Shown here in pieces: positions 48,595-56,577 of a stretch of 64,000 bases of DNA. The stretch lies in the NCBI GenBank assembly GCA_045116915.1, contig JBGUMQ010000046.1:26287-90286 (forward strand), in the 5' to 3' direction. Every line of letters begins with the position of its first letter. Position 1 is the stretch's first letter. The notes beneath the pieces are model-generated. The model searched no databases. It saw only the letters and a list, made by a program, of their open reading frames with translations, and was not told the origin of the DNA. The translations under genes and the position numbers were made by a program. The DNA is from UBA9732 sp045116915 (GTDB taxonomy: Bacteria > Spirochaetota > Spirochaetia > Sphaerochaetales > Sphaerochaetaceae).

Positions 48595-50076
48595 TCACTG
48601 CTTCATCAGGTCCCTGCGGGCCTCGAGCTCCCGGCAGATCCTCTCGTACTCGTCCTCATCGAGCTTGTACTTGGACCTGTACAGGAAGAACGCGATGAGC
48701 ATGAAGGCGAGGGGAACGACCGTCATCGCCAGCAGCAGGCCGAGCGACTGGCTCCTCTTCACGTTGGACAGAAGGTTCTCTATCACAGAGGTCTTGTCGT
48801 ACGCCGCATCCACGGCCGAAGCGTTCTCCGCGGCCGAGATGCCGTTGGTGATCTCCGTGACCCTGAAGATCAGGTATGTGGCGCTGGTCAGGGCCACGCA
48901 GATTGCGCTTCCGAGCTTGGTCAGGAACGGCCTGAGGGACGAGATGATGGCCTCTGCGCGCTCGCCGTGCTTGTGCTCGTTGTACTCGACCGTGTTGATG
49001 ATGGAGATCATCATGACCAGGTAGAAGCCGTACTGGCCGAAATTGGCCATCATGTAGCCGATGGTGATGACGTAGAACTTGAGCATCGTGGCCGGCATCA
49101 GCAGGCCGGCGATGAGCATGGTCAGGTAACCGACTATGGCCACGTTCTGCAGGATGCCCATCAGGCGCTTGCGCTGGAGCTTGCGGGAGATCATGGGGTA
49201 GAAGACCATGAGGAAGGCCGTGACGGACATTCCCAGCATGGTGAACAGCGAGTACAGACCTCCGGCATAGCCGAACTCGAAGTAGATGTAGAACGATCCC
49301 AGACCTCCGACGACAAGACCGTTTCCGATCTGCTGGAGCAGGAAGATCAGCGCGATCCACATGAGCTGGTCGTTTCCGGTGATGGTCTTGACGATCATCT
49401 TGAGGCTGATCCTGGGTGCCGGCTTCTCCATGTCGGAGCGGTTCTCCCTGACTCCCAGCAGCGTGAACAGCATGAACAGCGGCGAGAGTATGCAGATCAG
49501 GATGGAGACGGTTCCGTAGGCTGTGACCGCGTTGCCGCCGATGGCCATGCCGCCCGTGGTGAGCATGGGGATCAGGACCGATGCCAGGGTTCCTCCGATT
49601 CCGGCGAACAGTGTGGCGCGGGAAGTGAACTGGTTCCTGGTGTCGGCATCGGACGACAGGGCGGGGACCATGCCCCAGTAGGCGATGTCGTTCATCGTGA
49701 ACGTGATGCTGTAGAGGAAGTAGATGACTCCGAAGTAGACCACGAAGCTCCAGCCGTTGATGCCGGAGTTGTTGAATGCGGCGATGACGACCGCGCTGGA
49801 GGTAATGCCTCCGATGAGCAGCCATGGCTTGAACTTGCCCCATTTCGTCCTGGTCTTCTCGATGATGTTGCCCATGATCGGGTCGTTGATGGCGTCGAAG
49901 ACCCTTGCGGCGACCATTATTCCGGTGATCGCGGTCAGCTGTGCCGGTGTAAGGTTCTTTGTGATCAGTACGAAAGTCAGAAGGAAGTTCGCGAACAGGC
50001 AGTAGACCATGTCCCTTCCCATTGTTCCCAGGGGGTACATCAAAAGGTTCTGCCTGACCCTCTTCGAATTAGCCAT
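48595..50076 (-). CDS. GPH-family sugar:cation symporter (MFS)
   Basis: This 493-residue membrane protein with twelve helices belongs to the glycoside-pentoside-hexuronide family. Landmarks are ARVFDAINDPIMGNIIEKTRTKWGKFKPWLLIGG (the family signature between helices 2 and 3), FTMNDIAYWGMVPALSSDADTRNQFTSRATLFAGIGG and FGQYGFYLVMMISIINTVEYNEHKHGERAEAI. A long loop at about 405-430 is specific to this protein. The ATG at 50076 has GGAGG six bases upstream. It is co-transcribed with the PIG-L gene. Confidence 0.9.
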   Translation of the reverse strand: MANSKRVRQNLLMYPLGTMGRDMVYCLFANFLLTFVLITKNLTPAQLTAITGIMVAARVFDAINDPIMGNIIEKTRTKWGKFKPWLLIGGITSSAVVIAAFNNSGINGWSFVVYFGVIYFLYSITFTMNDIAYWGMVPALSSDADTRNQFTSRATLFAGIGGTLASVLIPMLTTGGMAIGGNAVTAYGTVSILICILSPLFMLFTLLGVRENRSDMEKPAPRISLKMIVKTITGNDQLMWIALIFLLQQIGNGLVVGGLGSFYIYFEFGYAGGLYSLFTMLGMSVTAFLMVFYPMISRKLQRKRLMGILQNVAIVGYLTMLIAGLLMPATMLKFYVITIGYMMANFGQYGFYLVMMISIINTVEYNEHKHGERAEAIISSLRPFLTKLGSAICVALTSATYLIFRVTEITNGISAAENASAVDAAYDKTSVIENLLSNVKRSQSLGLLLAMTVVPLAFMLIAFFLYRSKYKLDEDEYERICRELEARRDLMKQ

Positions 50077-50106
50077 ATCAGCCTCCAATCTGTGTGCGTA
50101 TCAAAT

Positions 50107-50135
50107 AGTATACAGTGTGATTCCACGGTTATCCA
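50107..50135 (-). promoter_or_regulatory. Putative promoter of the GPH symporter operon
   Basis: On the minus strand TGGATA (50135-50130), 17 bases, then TATACT (50112-50107), about 30 bases before the ATG. Confidence 0.45.
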
Positions 50136-50155
50136 CAATTTTCCGCTTGTCTCTT

Positions 50156-50257
50156 ATGAGGATAGACTACAAGGCAATGACCGAATATGCAAAATCCATA
50201 GGTAAGCGCCCGTCAACACTTACAAGCGAAGAGAAGGCCAAGTTTATAAACAAGTGA
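50156..50257 (+). CDS. Possible 33-residue small protein
   Basis: A short reading frame starts MRIDYKAMTEYAKSIG and ends EEKAKFINK. Its composition (Lys, Tyr, Glu, Ser) is protein-like and unlike the GC-rich shadow frames around it. It lies alone between two minus-strand operons. There is no Shine-Dalgarno and no clear promoter, so it may be a chance frame. A longer in-frame extension to 50009 runs antisense through the symporter gene and is not credible. Confidence 0.35.
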   Translation: MRIDYKAMTEYAKSIGKRPSTLTSEEKAKFINK

Positions 50258-50284
50258 TTCTACGTTCCTCAAAGCAAGCCGCTC

Positions 50285-51175
50285 TCAGAACGGCTCCTCC
50301 TGAGCCTTGAGCGCACCTGCACGGGTACCTGCGTGGCAGGCCTCCAGAAGGGACGATCCGCGCATCAGCGAATCGGCCAGGGCGGCCGTGAACGCGTCCC
50401 CGCATCCGGTGGTGTTGCGGGCCTTAACCCGTAGTGCATCCACGTGGACCAATTCATGTTCCGGTTCGTGTATGAAGCAGCCCTTCACCCCGTTGGTGAT
50501 GACGGCGCCGCAGGGGATGCTCTCCACGATATCAAGCGGGTCTGACGACGCACCGTACGTCTGGATGAGCTCCTCCAGATTGGGTTTGACCACATCGGGA
50601 AGAAGCGATGGCTCAAGTGAAAGGCTCCCTTTCAGGTCGGCCTTCTTCACATCCAGGACCACACGGCAACCTGCCTGCTTGGCCAGGGCGGCCATGCGGG
50701 GATAGAGGTCGGCGCTGTAGCCGGGACTGCGTGTTCCAGTGATCACCACGCACCTCACTGATGTAAGCAACGACTCGAAGGCGGAAAGCACCTTGGACTC
50801 GGTATCCGCGCCTTCTATGGCGGGGCTCTCCTGCACGAGTTCGGTTGTGGTGGTCCCGGCGCCCCTAGCGCCCCTAGCGCCGTTCTGGAGGACGGTCACG
50901 CATGTCCTTATGGGGCTGGGGTCCTCCACAACGACCGCATTGAAGCGCTCGCAGGCGGCCTGCCGCCTGAATTCGGCTATGCGCGAGGGATTCATGTGCG
51001 TCAGGAGCGAGACATCGTTCCCCAGTGCCGCCAGGGCGCGTGCGACGTTCACTCCCTTTCCGGAGAACTCGCTGCGCGTCAGGGACGTTCGGTTCACCTG
51101 CCCCGTGCGCACACGGTCATACCCCATGATCTGCTGGTACGTGGGGTTGAGGGATACTACGAGGAACGAACTCAA
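50285..51175 (-). CDS. PfkB-family sugar-phosphate kinase
   Basis: This 296-residue ribokinase-fold kinase resembles 1-phosphofructokinase and tagatose-6-phosphate kinase. It begins SSFLVVSLNPTYQQIMGYD and has the substrate motif EFSGKGVNVARALAALG. The ATP and catalytic motif near the C-terminus is ARNTTGCGDAFTAALAD (catalytic Asp in GDAF). No ATG fits. A TTG at 51175 overlaps the stop of the upstream deaminase gene (TTGA) and has TGGAG eight bases before it. A GARGARGAG run near the middle comes from short direct repeats of GGCGCTAG. The sugar substrate is not known. Confidence 0.82.
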   Translation of the reverse strand: MSSFLVVSLNPTYQQIMGYDRVRTGQVNRTSLTRSEFSGKGVNVARALAALGNDVSLLTHMNPSRIAEFRRQAACERFNAVVVEDPSPIRTCVTVLQNGARGARGAGTTTTELVQESPAIEGADTESKVLSAFESLLTSVRCVVITGTRSPGYSADLYPRMAALAKQAGCRVVLDVKKADLKGSLSLEPSLLPDVVKPNLEELIQTYGASSDPLDIVESIPCGAVITNGVKGCFIHEPEHELVHVDALRVKARNTTGCGDAFTAALADSLMRGSSLLEACHAGTRAGALKAQEEPF

Positions 51176-51651
51176 ATGTGTATCTCCAGTGTCTTGTCCA
51201 GAACCATGCGGCGCAGTTTGACGCCGGCGCTCTCCAGCATCAGGGTGCTTGCCTTCACGCTGTCGGAATCGGGATATTTGTTGTCCCTGTAGACGACCTC
51301 GCGGATCCCGCTCTGGATGATGGCCTTTGCGCACTCGTTGCACGGGAACATGACCACGTACAGCGTGCAGCCGCGCAGGTCGCGCGATATGCTGTTCAGG
51401 ATGGCGTTGAGTTCTGCGTGGCAGACGAACGGATACTTGGTCTCAAGAGGCGCTCCCACACGTGCCCACGGGAGGCTGTCGTCGCTGCATCCGATGGGGA
51501 ACCCGTTGTAGCCGGTGCCCACGATCTTCCTGTCCTGGTTGACGATGCATGCACCCACCTGCGTGTTGGGGTCCTTGCTCCTCATGGCCGAAAGCATGGC
51601 CACGCTCATGAAGTACTCGTCCCACGAGATGTAATCGGTTCTCTTGTCCAT
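51172..51651 (-). CDS. Deoxycytidylate deaminase
   Basis: This 159-residue zinc enzyme converts dCMP to dUMP, the substrate of ThyA (encoded at 17.8-18.7 kb). Signatures are SKDPNTQVGACIVNQDRKIVGTGYNGFP, the catalytic HAELNAIL (zinc His and proton-shuttling Glu) and FPCNECAKAI (two zinc Cys). The ATG at 51651 follows GGAGGCCTT; an earlier start is rejected because it would remove this site. It is translationally coupled to the PfkB gene by a TTGA overlap, which is metabolically odd. Confidence 0.92.
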   Translation of the reverse strand: MDKRTDYISWDEYFMSVAMLSAMRSKDPNTQVGACIVNQDRKIVGTGYNGFPIGCSDDSLPWARVGAPLETKYPFVCHAELNAILNSISRDLRGCTLYVVMFPCNECAKAIIQSGIREVVYRDNKYPDSDSVKASTLMLESAGVKLRRMVLDKTLEIHI

Positions 51652-51760
51652 AAGGCCTCCTGGAAACCCCGGCCGCACGGACCGGGAAGCGCAAGTGCGT
51701 CAATTATAACATGGAAACGCGCGTGCGGTGCAATTCGGCTTGAGGATTATTTTCATACAT

Positions 51761-51772
51761 GATAAGTTTATC
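51761..51772. promoter_or_regulatory. Palindrome upstream of the MntR/DtxR-like gene
   Basis: GATAAG-TTTATC is a perfect 12-base palindrome 15 bases before the ATG at 51788, near a weak TTGAGG-type -35 (51740-51745). It may be the regulator's own operator. Confidence 0.4.
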
Positions 51773-51787
51773 TGTGAGGAGATCGTC

Positions 51788-52153
51788 ATGAAGATTCAGA
51801 AAGCGGCTGAAGATTATCTGGAAGCAATGCTCATGCTCAAGGAGAAGAACGGCTACATCCGTTCCATCGACATCGCGCAGCAGCTCGGTGTCTCCAAGCC
51901 CAGCGTGACCTATTCCACCAAACGCCTCAGGGAGAACGGGTACATCACCATGGACCGCGACGGCCTGATCACCCTCACGGACTCCGGCATGGAGATCGCC
52001 AGCCGCATCTACACCAGGCACAAGGTCCTCACGCAGTTCTTCGTGAAGATCGGCGTCCCCGAAGAGACGGCCCTTCAGGACGCATGCAAGGTCGAGCACG
52101 ACCTGAGTCCCGCCACATTCCAGGCCATCTGCAACCTGATCGAAAAGAAATGA
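51788..52153 (+). CDS. MntR/DtxR-family metal-dependent regulator
   Basis: This 121-residue regulator has a winged-helix domain (about 1-65: IAQQLGVSKPSVTYSTKRLRENGYI) and a dimerisation/metal domain. It has no SH3-like third domain, as in MntR. Compared with B. subtilis MntR (Asp8, Glu11, His77, Glu99, Glu102, His103) the ligands are Asp9, Glu12, His78, Cys100, Glu103 and His104. The one change, Cys100, matches Cys102 of the iron regulator DtxR. The ATG has GAGGAGAT upstream. The stop overlaps the U32 peptidase start (ATGA). No metal transporter is adjacent. The effector may be Mn or Fe. Confidence 0.88.
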   Translation: MKIQKAAEDYLEAMLMLKEKNGYIRSIDIAQQLGVSKPSVTYSTKRLRENGYITMDRDGLITLTDSGMEIASRIYTRHKVLTQFFVKIGVPEETALQDACKVEHDLSPATFQAICNLIEKK

Positions 52154-54231
52154 CACACGACCGCACCTGTGAACTGGCCCTCCCCGCAGGGTCCCTCCAA
52201 TGTGCCCTGTACGCCTTCAAAGGCGGGGCCGATGCCGTATACCTCGGCATGAAGAGCTTCTCCGCCCGCAAGGGTGCCGTGAACTTCTCGTTCGACGATG
52301 TCCGCAAGGTCAAGGCGTACTGCATGGAGAACGGCAGGAAGTTCTACATCACGCTCAACACCCTGGTGTCCGATTCCGAGATGCCCGCCATCCTGAAGCT
52401 CCTGAAACAGCTCGATTACCTCGGCCCCGACGGATTGATCGTCCAGGATCTGGGCATCGCCAAGCTCATCCGCGAAAACTTCCCCGGCCTTCCGCTTCAC
52501 GGATCGACACAGCTTGCCGTACATACGATCGATGGCGTGAAAGAGATGCAAAGGCTCGGTTTCTCACGTGTTGTCCTTTCAAGAGAGTTATCGTTTGAAG
52601 AGATCAAAGCAATCAGGGAAGCCTGCCCGGATGTAGAGATCAAGGTATTCATCCACGGCGCACTGTGCTACGGATTCTCCGGACTGTGCATGGCCAGCCA
52701 GTTCATGACAGCCGGCAGCGCCGACGGCGTCCGCAGCGCGAACCGCGGCTCCTGCGCGCAGATCTGCCGGTCATGGTTCCACTGCGCCGAGACCGGAACG
52801 GACAGCTGGCCCTTCAGCATGAAGGACCTGTGCCTGGGCGACAAGGTCAGGCAGTATGCCGCCATCGGAGTGGACTCGCTCAAGGTGGAAGGCCGCATGA
52901 AGGGTCCCGACTACGCCTACTGGTGCGCACGCTACTACAGGCTCCTCCTGGACGGACACGACGAGAAGGAGGACGAGGTCCGTTGGGCCAAAGAGGCCAT
53001 GCAGGTCTCATTCTCAAGGGAGACCACGGACTATTTCTTCGCAACCGGAAGCAAGGGCAGCACGGGATGTGTTCCCATGGTCAGCCCCGAGGACCCCGGC
53101 CACAAGGGCATCCTTGTCGGCACCGTGGACAAAGTGCTGGGTTCCAAAGCCGTCGTTCGCTTCAGCTCCCCGGTCGCTGTCAGGGATGGACTCAAGGTCG
53201 TCTCGGGCGGGCACAGCGAGTCGTTCAGCCTCAGTCGCATAGAGGATGCCTCCGGGAACATGAAGTCCTTCATCTCCGCCGGAGAGACCGCCACGGTCAA
53301 CTTCCCGTCATCCGCTTTCCAGAGGAAACCGGGGTTCGGAACCCCTGTATACTGCATATCCAGACACAACCTGAACATGGGTCTTCTGAACGAGAACATC
53401 CCGATGTACAAGAAGCCTGTGGATCTTGACATCACGCTGTACAATGGCCTGATGAGCGTCAACGGCATGAATTTCAAGCTTGATATCCAGCAGGCAAGAA
53501 ATCAATCCGACATCAGGCAGATACTGGAGAATGTCTTCGGAGCATCGGACAAAAGTCTGTTCACACTGGGGAATCTCACCGTTTCCGACAACACGGGTTT
53601 TGGCTCAACCTTCATCCCCATGTCCGCTCTGAAGCAGGCACGAAGGGACTTCTACCAGGCCCTGGACGAGGGCTTCGAAAGATCCCTCGATGCACCGGAG
53701 GAGCTTCAGACGCTGATTGTAAGGGATCCTTCCCTTCCTCCCAGAACGGCACTGGGCCTCTGGGACAAGGTCGTGGAAGCCGGCGGCAGACGCTATCTTC
53801 CGCTTTCGCCGGTCATGTTCGATGAGAAGGCCTACCTGGAGGGCATCGACCGCATGCTGGCCTCCGATCCGGATCTGGTCGTGGGGCTGAACAATATCGC
53901 GCAGGTGCTCTGGGCACGCAGCCACTCCGGCACGCGCTTCTTCGCGGACATATTCCTCTACACTGAGAACTCATATGCCTACAACCTGCTGAAGTCGGAA
54001 CTCCCGGACCTTGAGGGCTCCTATGAGCTGGACAGGGACACCCCGTTCAACTACGCGGGGGACGACTACACACCGCCGCTTTTCATCAGCAGGGTCTGCA
54101 TGAGGCACAACTCGCTGGGTCTTCCCTGCAAGGGATGCTCACGCGACAACACGTACCATCTGGAGCAGAACGGAAAGCGCTACAGGGCATGGTGCAAGGA
54201 CTGCATCACAGTGGTGACAAGGCAAGGGTGA
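52150..54231 (+). CDS. Peptidase U32-family protein (RlhA/TrhP-like)
   Basis: This 693-residue protein of the U32 family has E. coli members that hydroxylate rRNA (RlhA) or tRNA (TrhP) rather than cut proteins. The N-terminal TIM-barrel-like domain shows ELALPAGSLQCALYAFKGGADAVYLGMKSFSAR and the U32 signature VFIHGALCYGFSGLCMAS with SANRGSCAQICR, which supply iron-sulfur-type cysteines. KVEGRMKGPDYAYWCARYYR follows. The C-terminal half (DUF3656-like) ends in a Cys-rich tail: CMRHNSLGLPCKGCSRDN, then WCKDC. Its start overlaps the metalloregulator stop. RNase D follows six bases later, which supports an RNA-related role. Confidence 0.87.
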   Translation: MTHDRTCELALPAGSLQCALYAFKGGADAVYLGMKSFSARKGAVNFSFDDVRKVKAYCMENGRKFYITLNTLVSDSEMPAILKLLKQLDYLGPDGLIVQDLGIAKLIRENFPGLPLHGSTQLAVHTIDGVKEMQRLGFSRVVLSRELSFEEIKAIREACPDVEIKVFIHGALCYGFSGLCMASQFMTAGSADGVRSANRGSCAQICRSWFHCAETGTDSWPFSMKDLCLGDKVRQYAAIGVDSLKVEGRMKGPDYAYWCARYYRLLLDGHDEKEDEVRWAKEAMQVSFSRETTDYFFATGSKGSTGCVPMVSPEDPGHKGILVGTVDKVLGSKAVVRFSSPVAVRDGLKVVSGGHSESFSLSRIEDASGNMKSFISAGETATVNFPSSAFQRKPGFGTPVYCISRHNLNMGLLNENIPMYKKPVDLDITLYNGLMSVNGMNFKLDIQQARNQSDIRQILENVFGASDKSLFTLGNLTVSDNTGFGSTFIPMSALKQARRDFYQALDEGFERSLDAPEELQTLIVRDPSLPPRTALGLWDKVVEAGGRRYLPLSPVMFDEKAYLEGIDRMLASDPDLVVGLNNIAQVLWARSHSGTRFFADIFLYTENSYAYNLLKSELPDLEGSYELDRDTPFNYAGDDYTPPLFISRVCMRHNSLGLPCKGCSRDNTYHLEQNGKRYRAWCKDCITVVTRQG

Positions 54232-54237
54232 AGGATT

Positions 54238-55140
54238 ATGGCAAACGATGACTTGAAAAGCATGGATTATACATTCATCTCCACAGCTCCCGAACTTGAA
54301 GCACTGGTCTCAAGATGGGAGGAGCAGGGTGTTGTCAGCGTCGCCATGGACTTCGAGGAGGAGTCCAACCTCCACTGCTACGGCGAGCATGTGTGCATCA
54401 TCCAGCTCTACGACAACAAAGACTACTACATCCTGGATGCCCTGGCGCTGGCAAAGGATCCCGCAGGCCTCGAGGCCATGAAGGCATTCCTGGAGGGCCC
54501 GGTGCAGAAGATCATGTTCGCATGCCAGAGCGATGCCGCGCTCGCGCGCAAGGCCCTGGGGATACAGATGCGCAACGTGTTCGATGTCCGCGTCATAGCC
54601 CTTGCCCTGGGCTTCAACGGCAACCTCACAGGCCTGATAGAGCGCAACCTGGGGTTCTGCCCCGAAAGCACGGCGCAGAAGAAGAAATACCAGACGGCCA
54701 ACTGGATGCGCCGCCCGATTCCTTCCGAGCAGATCGAGTACGCACTTTCCGATGTGCAGTACCTGTTCACGCTGCGGGACTCGCTTGTCGCGGAGATGGA
54801 GCGGACCCTGAAGTCGGGGGAGCGCAAGAGGGTGGAGCGCGAGATGGCCACATGCGCGGAGCAGAAGAACCCGGAGCGTCCGGGGTGGGAGAAGATCTGC
54901 AATTTCAGGATGCTCAATGCTCGCGAGAAGGTCTACATCAGACATTTCTTCCTTGCCCGCGACGGACTTGCCCGCAGCGCGAACGTGCCTGCCACAAGGA
55001 TCCTGCCCAAGCAGACGATAGTGGCCATGGCCAAGGCGGGGACGTGGAAGGGGCTTCTGGAAGGACCCGCGCTCCGCTACCGCGATGTGTTCGAGAAAGC
55101 GCGGCTGGATGCCATAACGGAAATCTCCAAATTGTTCTGA
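54238..55140 (+). CDS. rnd: Ribonuclease D
   Basis: This 300-residue 3'-5' exonuclease is involved in tRNA and structured RNA trimming. The DEDDy residues are present: Asp and Glu in SVAMDFEEESN, Asp in IMFACQSDAALARKALG and FDVRVIALALGFNG, then Tyr and Asp in EYALSDVQYLFTLRD. A C-terminal HRDC-like helical domain (about 215-295: ICNFRMLNAREKVYIRHFFLARDGLA) is shorter than the double HRDC of E. coli RNase D. It is co-transcribed with the U32 gene. Two palindromes follow its stop. Confidence 0.9.
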   Translation: MANDDLKSMDYTFISTAPELEALVSRWEEQGVVSVAMDFEEESNLHCYGEHVCIIQLYDNKDYYILDALALAKDPAGLEAMKAFLEGPVQKIMFACQSDAALARKALGIQMRNVFDVRVIALALGFNGNLTGLIERNLGFCPESTAQKKKYQTANWMRRPIPSEQIEYALSDVQYLFTLRDSLVAEMERTLKSGERKRVEREMATCAEQKNPERPGWEKICNFRMLNAREKVYIRHFFLARDGLARSANVPATRILPKQTIVAMAKAGTWKGLLEGPALRYRDVFEKARLDAITEISKLF

Positions 55141-55141
55141 T

Positions 55142-55232
55142 TTCCGCTTAAATCCTGTTTTTTGGGTTATCAAGCGGAAGAAACGGGAAAAAAATTCCGC
55201 TTAAAATCCGAATTTTACGGTTTTAAGCGGAA
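55142..55232. repeat. Twin palindromes sharing TTCCGCTT arms
   Basis: Hairpin 1 (55142-55179) has arms TTCCGCTT/AAGCGGAA plus an inner AATCC/GGGTT helix. Hairpin 2 (55195-55232) has 12-base arms TTCCGCTTAAAA/TTTTAAGCGGAA plus an inner CCG/CGG helix. They lie two bases after the RNase D stop and may end that operon or be a repeat-type element. Confidence 0.85.
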
Positions 55233-55237
55233 AATAC

Positions 55238-55277
55238 AAAAAAAGGGACTGTGCAGATTTGATTCTGCGACAGTCCC
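55238..55277 (-). terminator. Terminator of the oadGAB operon
   Basis: Read on the minus strand, GGGACTGT with an inner TCGCAGA-type helix pairs with ACAGTCCC and is followed by seven T. It lies 34 bases after the oadB stop. Confidence 0.88.
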
Positions 55278-55310
55278 CTGTTTTCCATGCCGCCTCAGGC
55301 GGCGCTTCTG

Positions 55311-56567
55311 TCATGCACCAAGAAGCGCAAGGACCGGTCTCATGCCGTTGACAAGCGGCTCCATGACAGGCACGCAGGCCATCAGGACGCCGGCGGCGAC
55401 AGCAGAACCGATGACACCGGAGACGTTCGGGCCCATGGCATGCATGAGCAGGAAGTTCTGCGGGTCCGCCTCCTGACCGACCTTGCTGGCCACACGTGCG
55501 GCCATGGGGACGGCGGAGACACCTGCCGCTCCGATGAGCGGGTTCACAGGATGCTTCTTGTCGATCTTGTTCATCAGCTTCGCGATCAGGACACCCATTG
55601 CAGTTCCGAGTGAGAACGCGACGGCACCCAGGACCAGGATTCCCAGCGTGTTGAGCTGCAGGAAGTGGCTGGCCTCCATCTTGGAACCGACGGACAGTCC
55701 CAGACAGATGGTGACGATGTTCATCATCGCGTTGGAAGCGGTGTCGGCCAGTCTGCCGGTGACTCCGCACTCCTTGATGAGGTTTCCGAACATCAGCGCT
55801 CCGATGAGCGGTGTGGCGCTGGGAAGCAGGAACGCGCAGACCATGAGGACCGAAATCGGGAAGATGATCTTCTCCGTCTTGGAGACGGGTCTGAGCTGCT
55901 GCATCTTGATCTTCCTCTCTGCATCCGTGGTCAGGGCCTTCATGATGGGCGGCTGGATGACCGGGACAAGAGCCATGTAGGAGTAGGCGGCGACGGCGAT
56001 CGGGCCAAGAAGGTCCTGTGCCAGACGCGTGGTCACGTAGATGGCCGTGGGTCCGTCGGCACCTCCGATGATTCCGATCGATGCCGCGGCATGCAGGTCG
56101 AAGTTGATTCCGGGGATGTAGGAGAGAAGCAGCGCGCCGAGCAGGGCGGCGAAGATGCCGAACTGTGCGGCCGCTCCCAGAAGCAGTGTCTTGGGGTTGG
56201 CGATGAGCGGGCCGAAGTCCGTCATGGCGCCGACACCCATGAAGATCAGGACCGGGAAGAGTCCGCTCTGGATACCTGCATCGAAGAGGATCTTGATGAA
56301 TCCCACGGCACCCTGTGCGCCTGCCGCAAGCGAGGGATCGGTTCCGGCGATGTATGCGAACGGGATGTTGGAGAGCACGCAGCCCATTCCGATGGGGATG
56401 AGCAGCAGCGGCTCGAAGCCTTTTTTGATGGCGAGGTAGAAGAGCAGGAATCCCACCAGGATCATGACGAAGTTGCCCCAGCCGAAACCGGCCGCGGTGG
56501 ACTCGCCCAATCCCAGGAATCCGTAAAGTCCTGTGGTATGCCACAATTCAAGAAAATACTGTCCCAT
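55311..56567 (-). CDS. oadB: Oxaloacetate decarboxylase beta subunit (sodium pump)
   Basis: This 418-residue membrane subunit decarboxylates carboxybiotin and pumps sodium outward. Family blocks include a long N-terminal hydrophobic region with KGFEPLLLIPIGMGCVLSNIPF, IFMGVGAMTDFGPLIANPKTLLLGAAAQFGIF, the sodium site IGGADGPTAIYV, and NPLIGAAGVSAVPMAARVASKVG with GPNVSGVIGSAVAAG. Its GAGGAG site overlaps the oadA stop. Gene order on this strand is oadG, oadA, oadB. Confidence 0.93.
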   Translation of the reverse strand: MGQYFLELWHTTGLYGFLGLGESTAAGFGWGNFVMILVGFLLFYLAIKKGFEPLLLIPIGMGCVLSNIPFAYIAGTDPSLAAGAQGAVGFIKILFDAGIQSGLFPVLIFMGVGAMTDFGPLIANPKTLLLGAAAQFGIFAALLGALLLSYIPGINFDLHAAASIGIIGGADGPTAIYVTTRLAQDLLGPIAVAAYSYMALVPVIQPPIMKALTTDAERKIKMQQLRPVSKTEKIIFPISVLMVCAFLLPSATPLIGALMFGNLIKECGVTGRLADTASNAMMNIVTICLGLSVGSKMEASHFLQLNTLGILVLGAVAFSLGTAMGVLIAKLMNKIDKKHPVNPLIGAAGVSAVPMAARVASKVGQEADPQNFLLMHAMGPNVSGVIGSAVAAGVLMACVPVMEPLVNGMRPVLALLGA

Positions 56568-56577
56568 CTCTCACTCC

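Noticed and set aside
48436..50205. A 589-residue open frame on the plus strand
   Set aside because: It is antisense to the GPH symporter, which has clear family motifs. The His/Asp/Gly-rich product matches no fold and is a codon-bias shadow.
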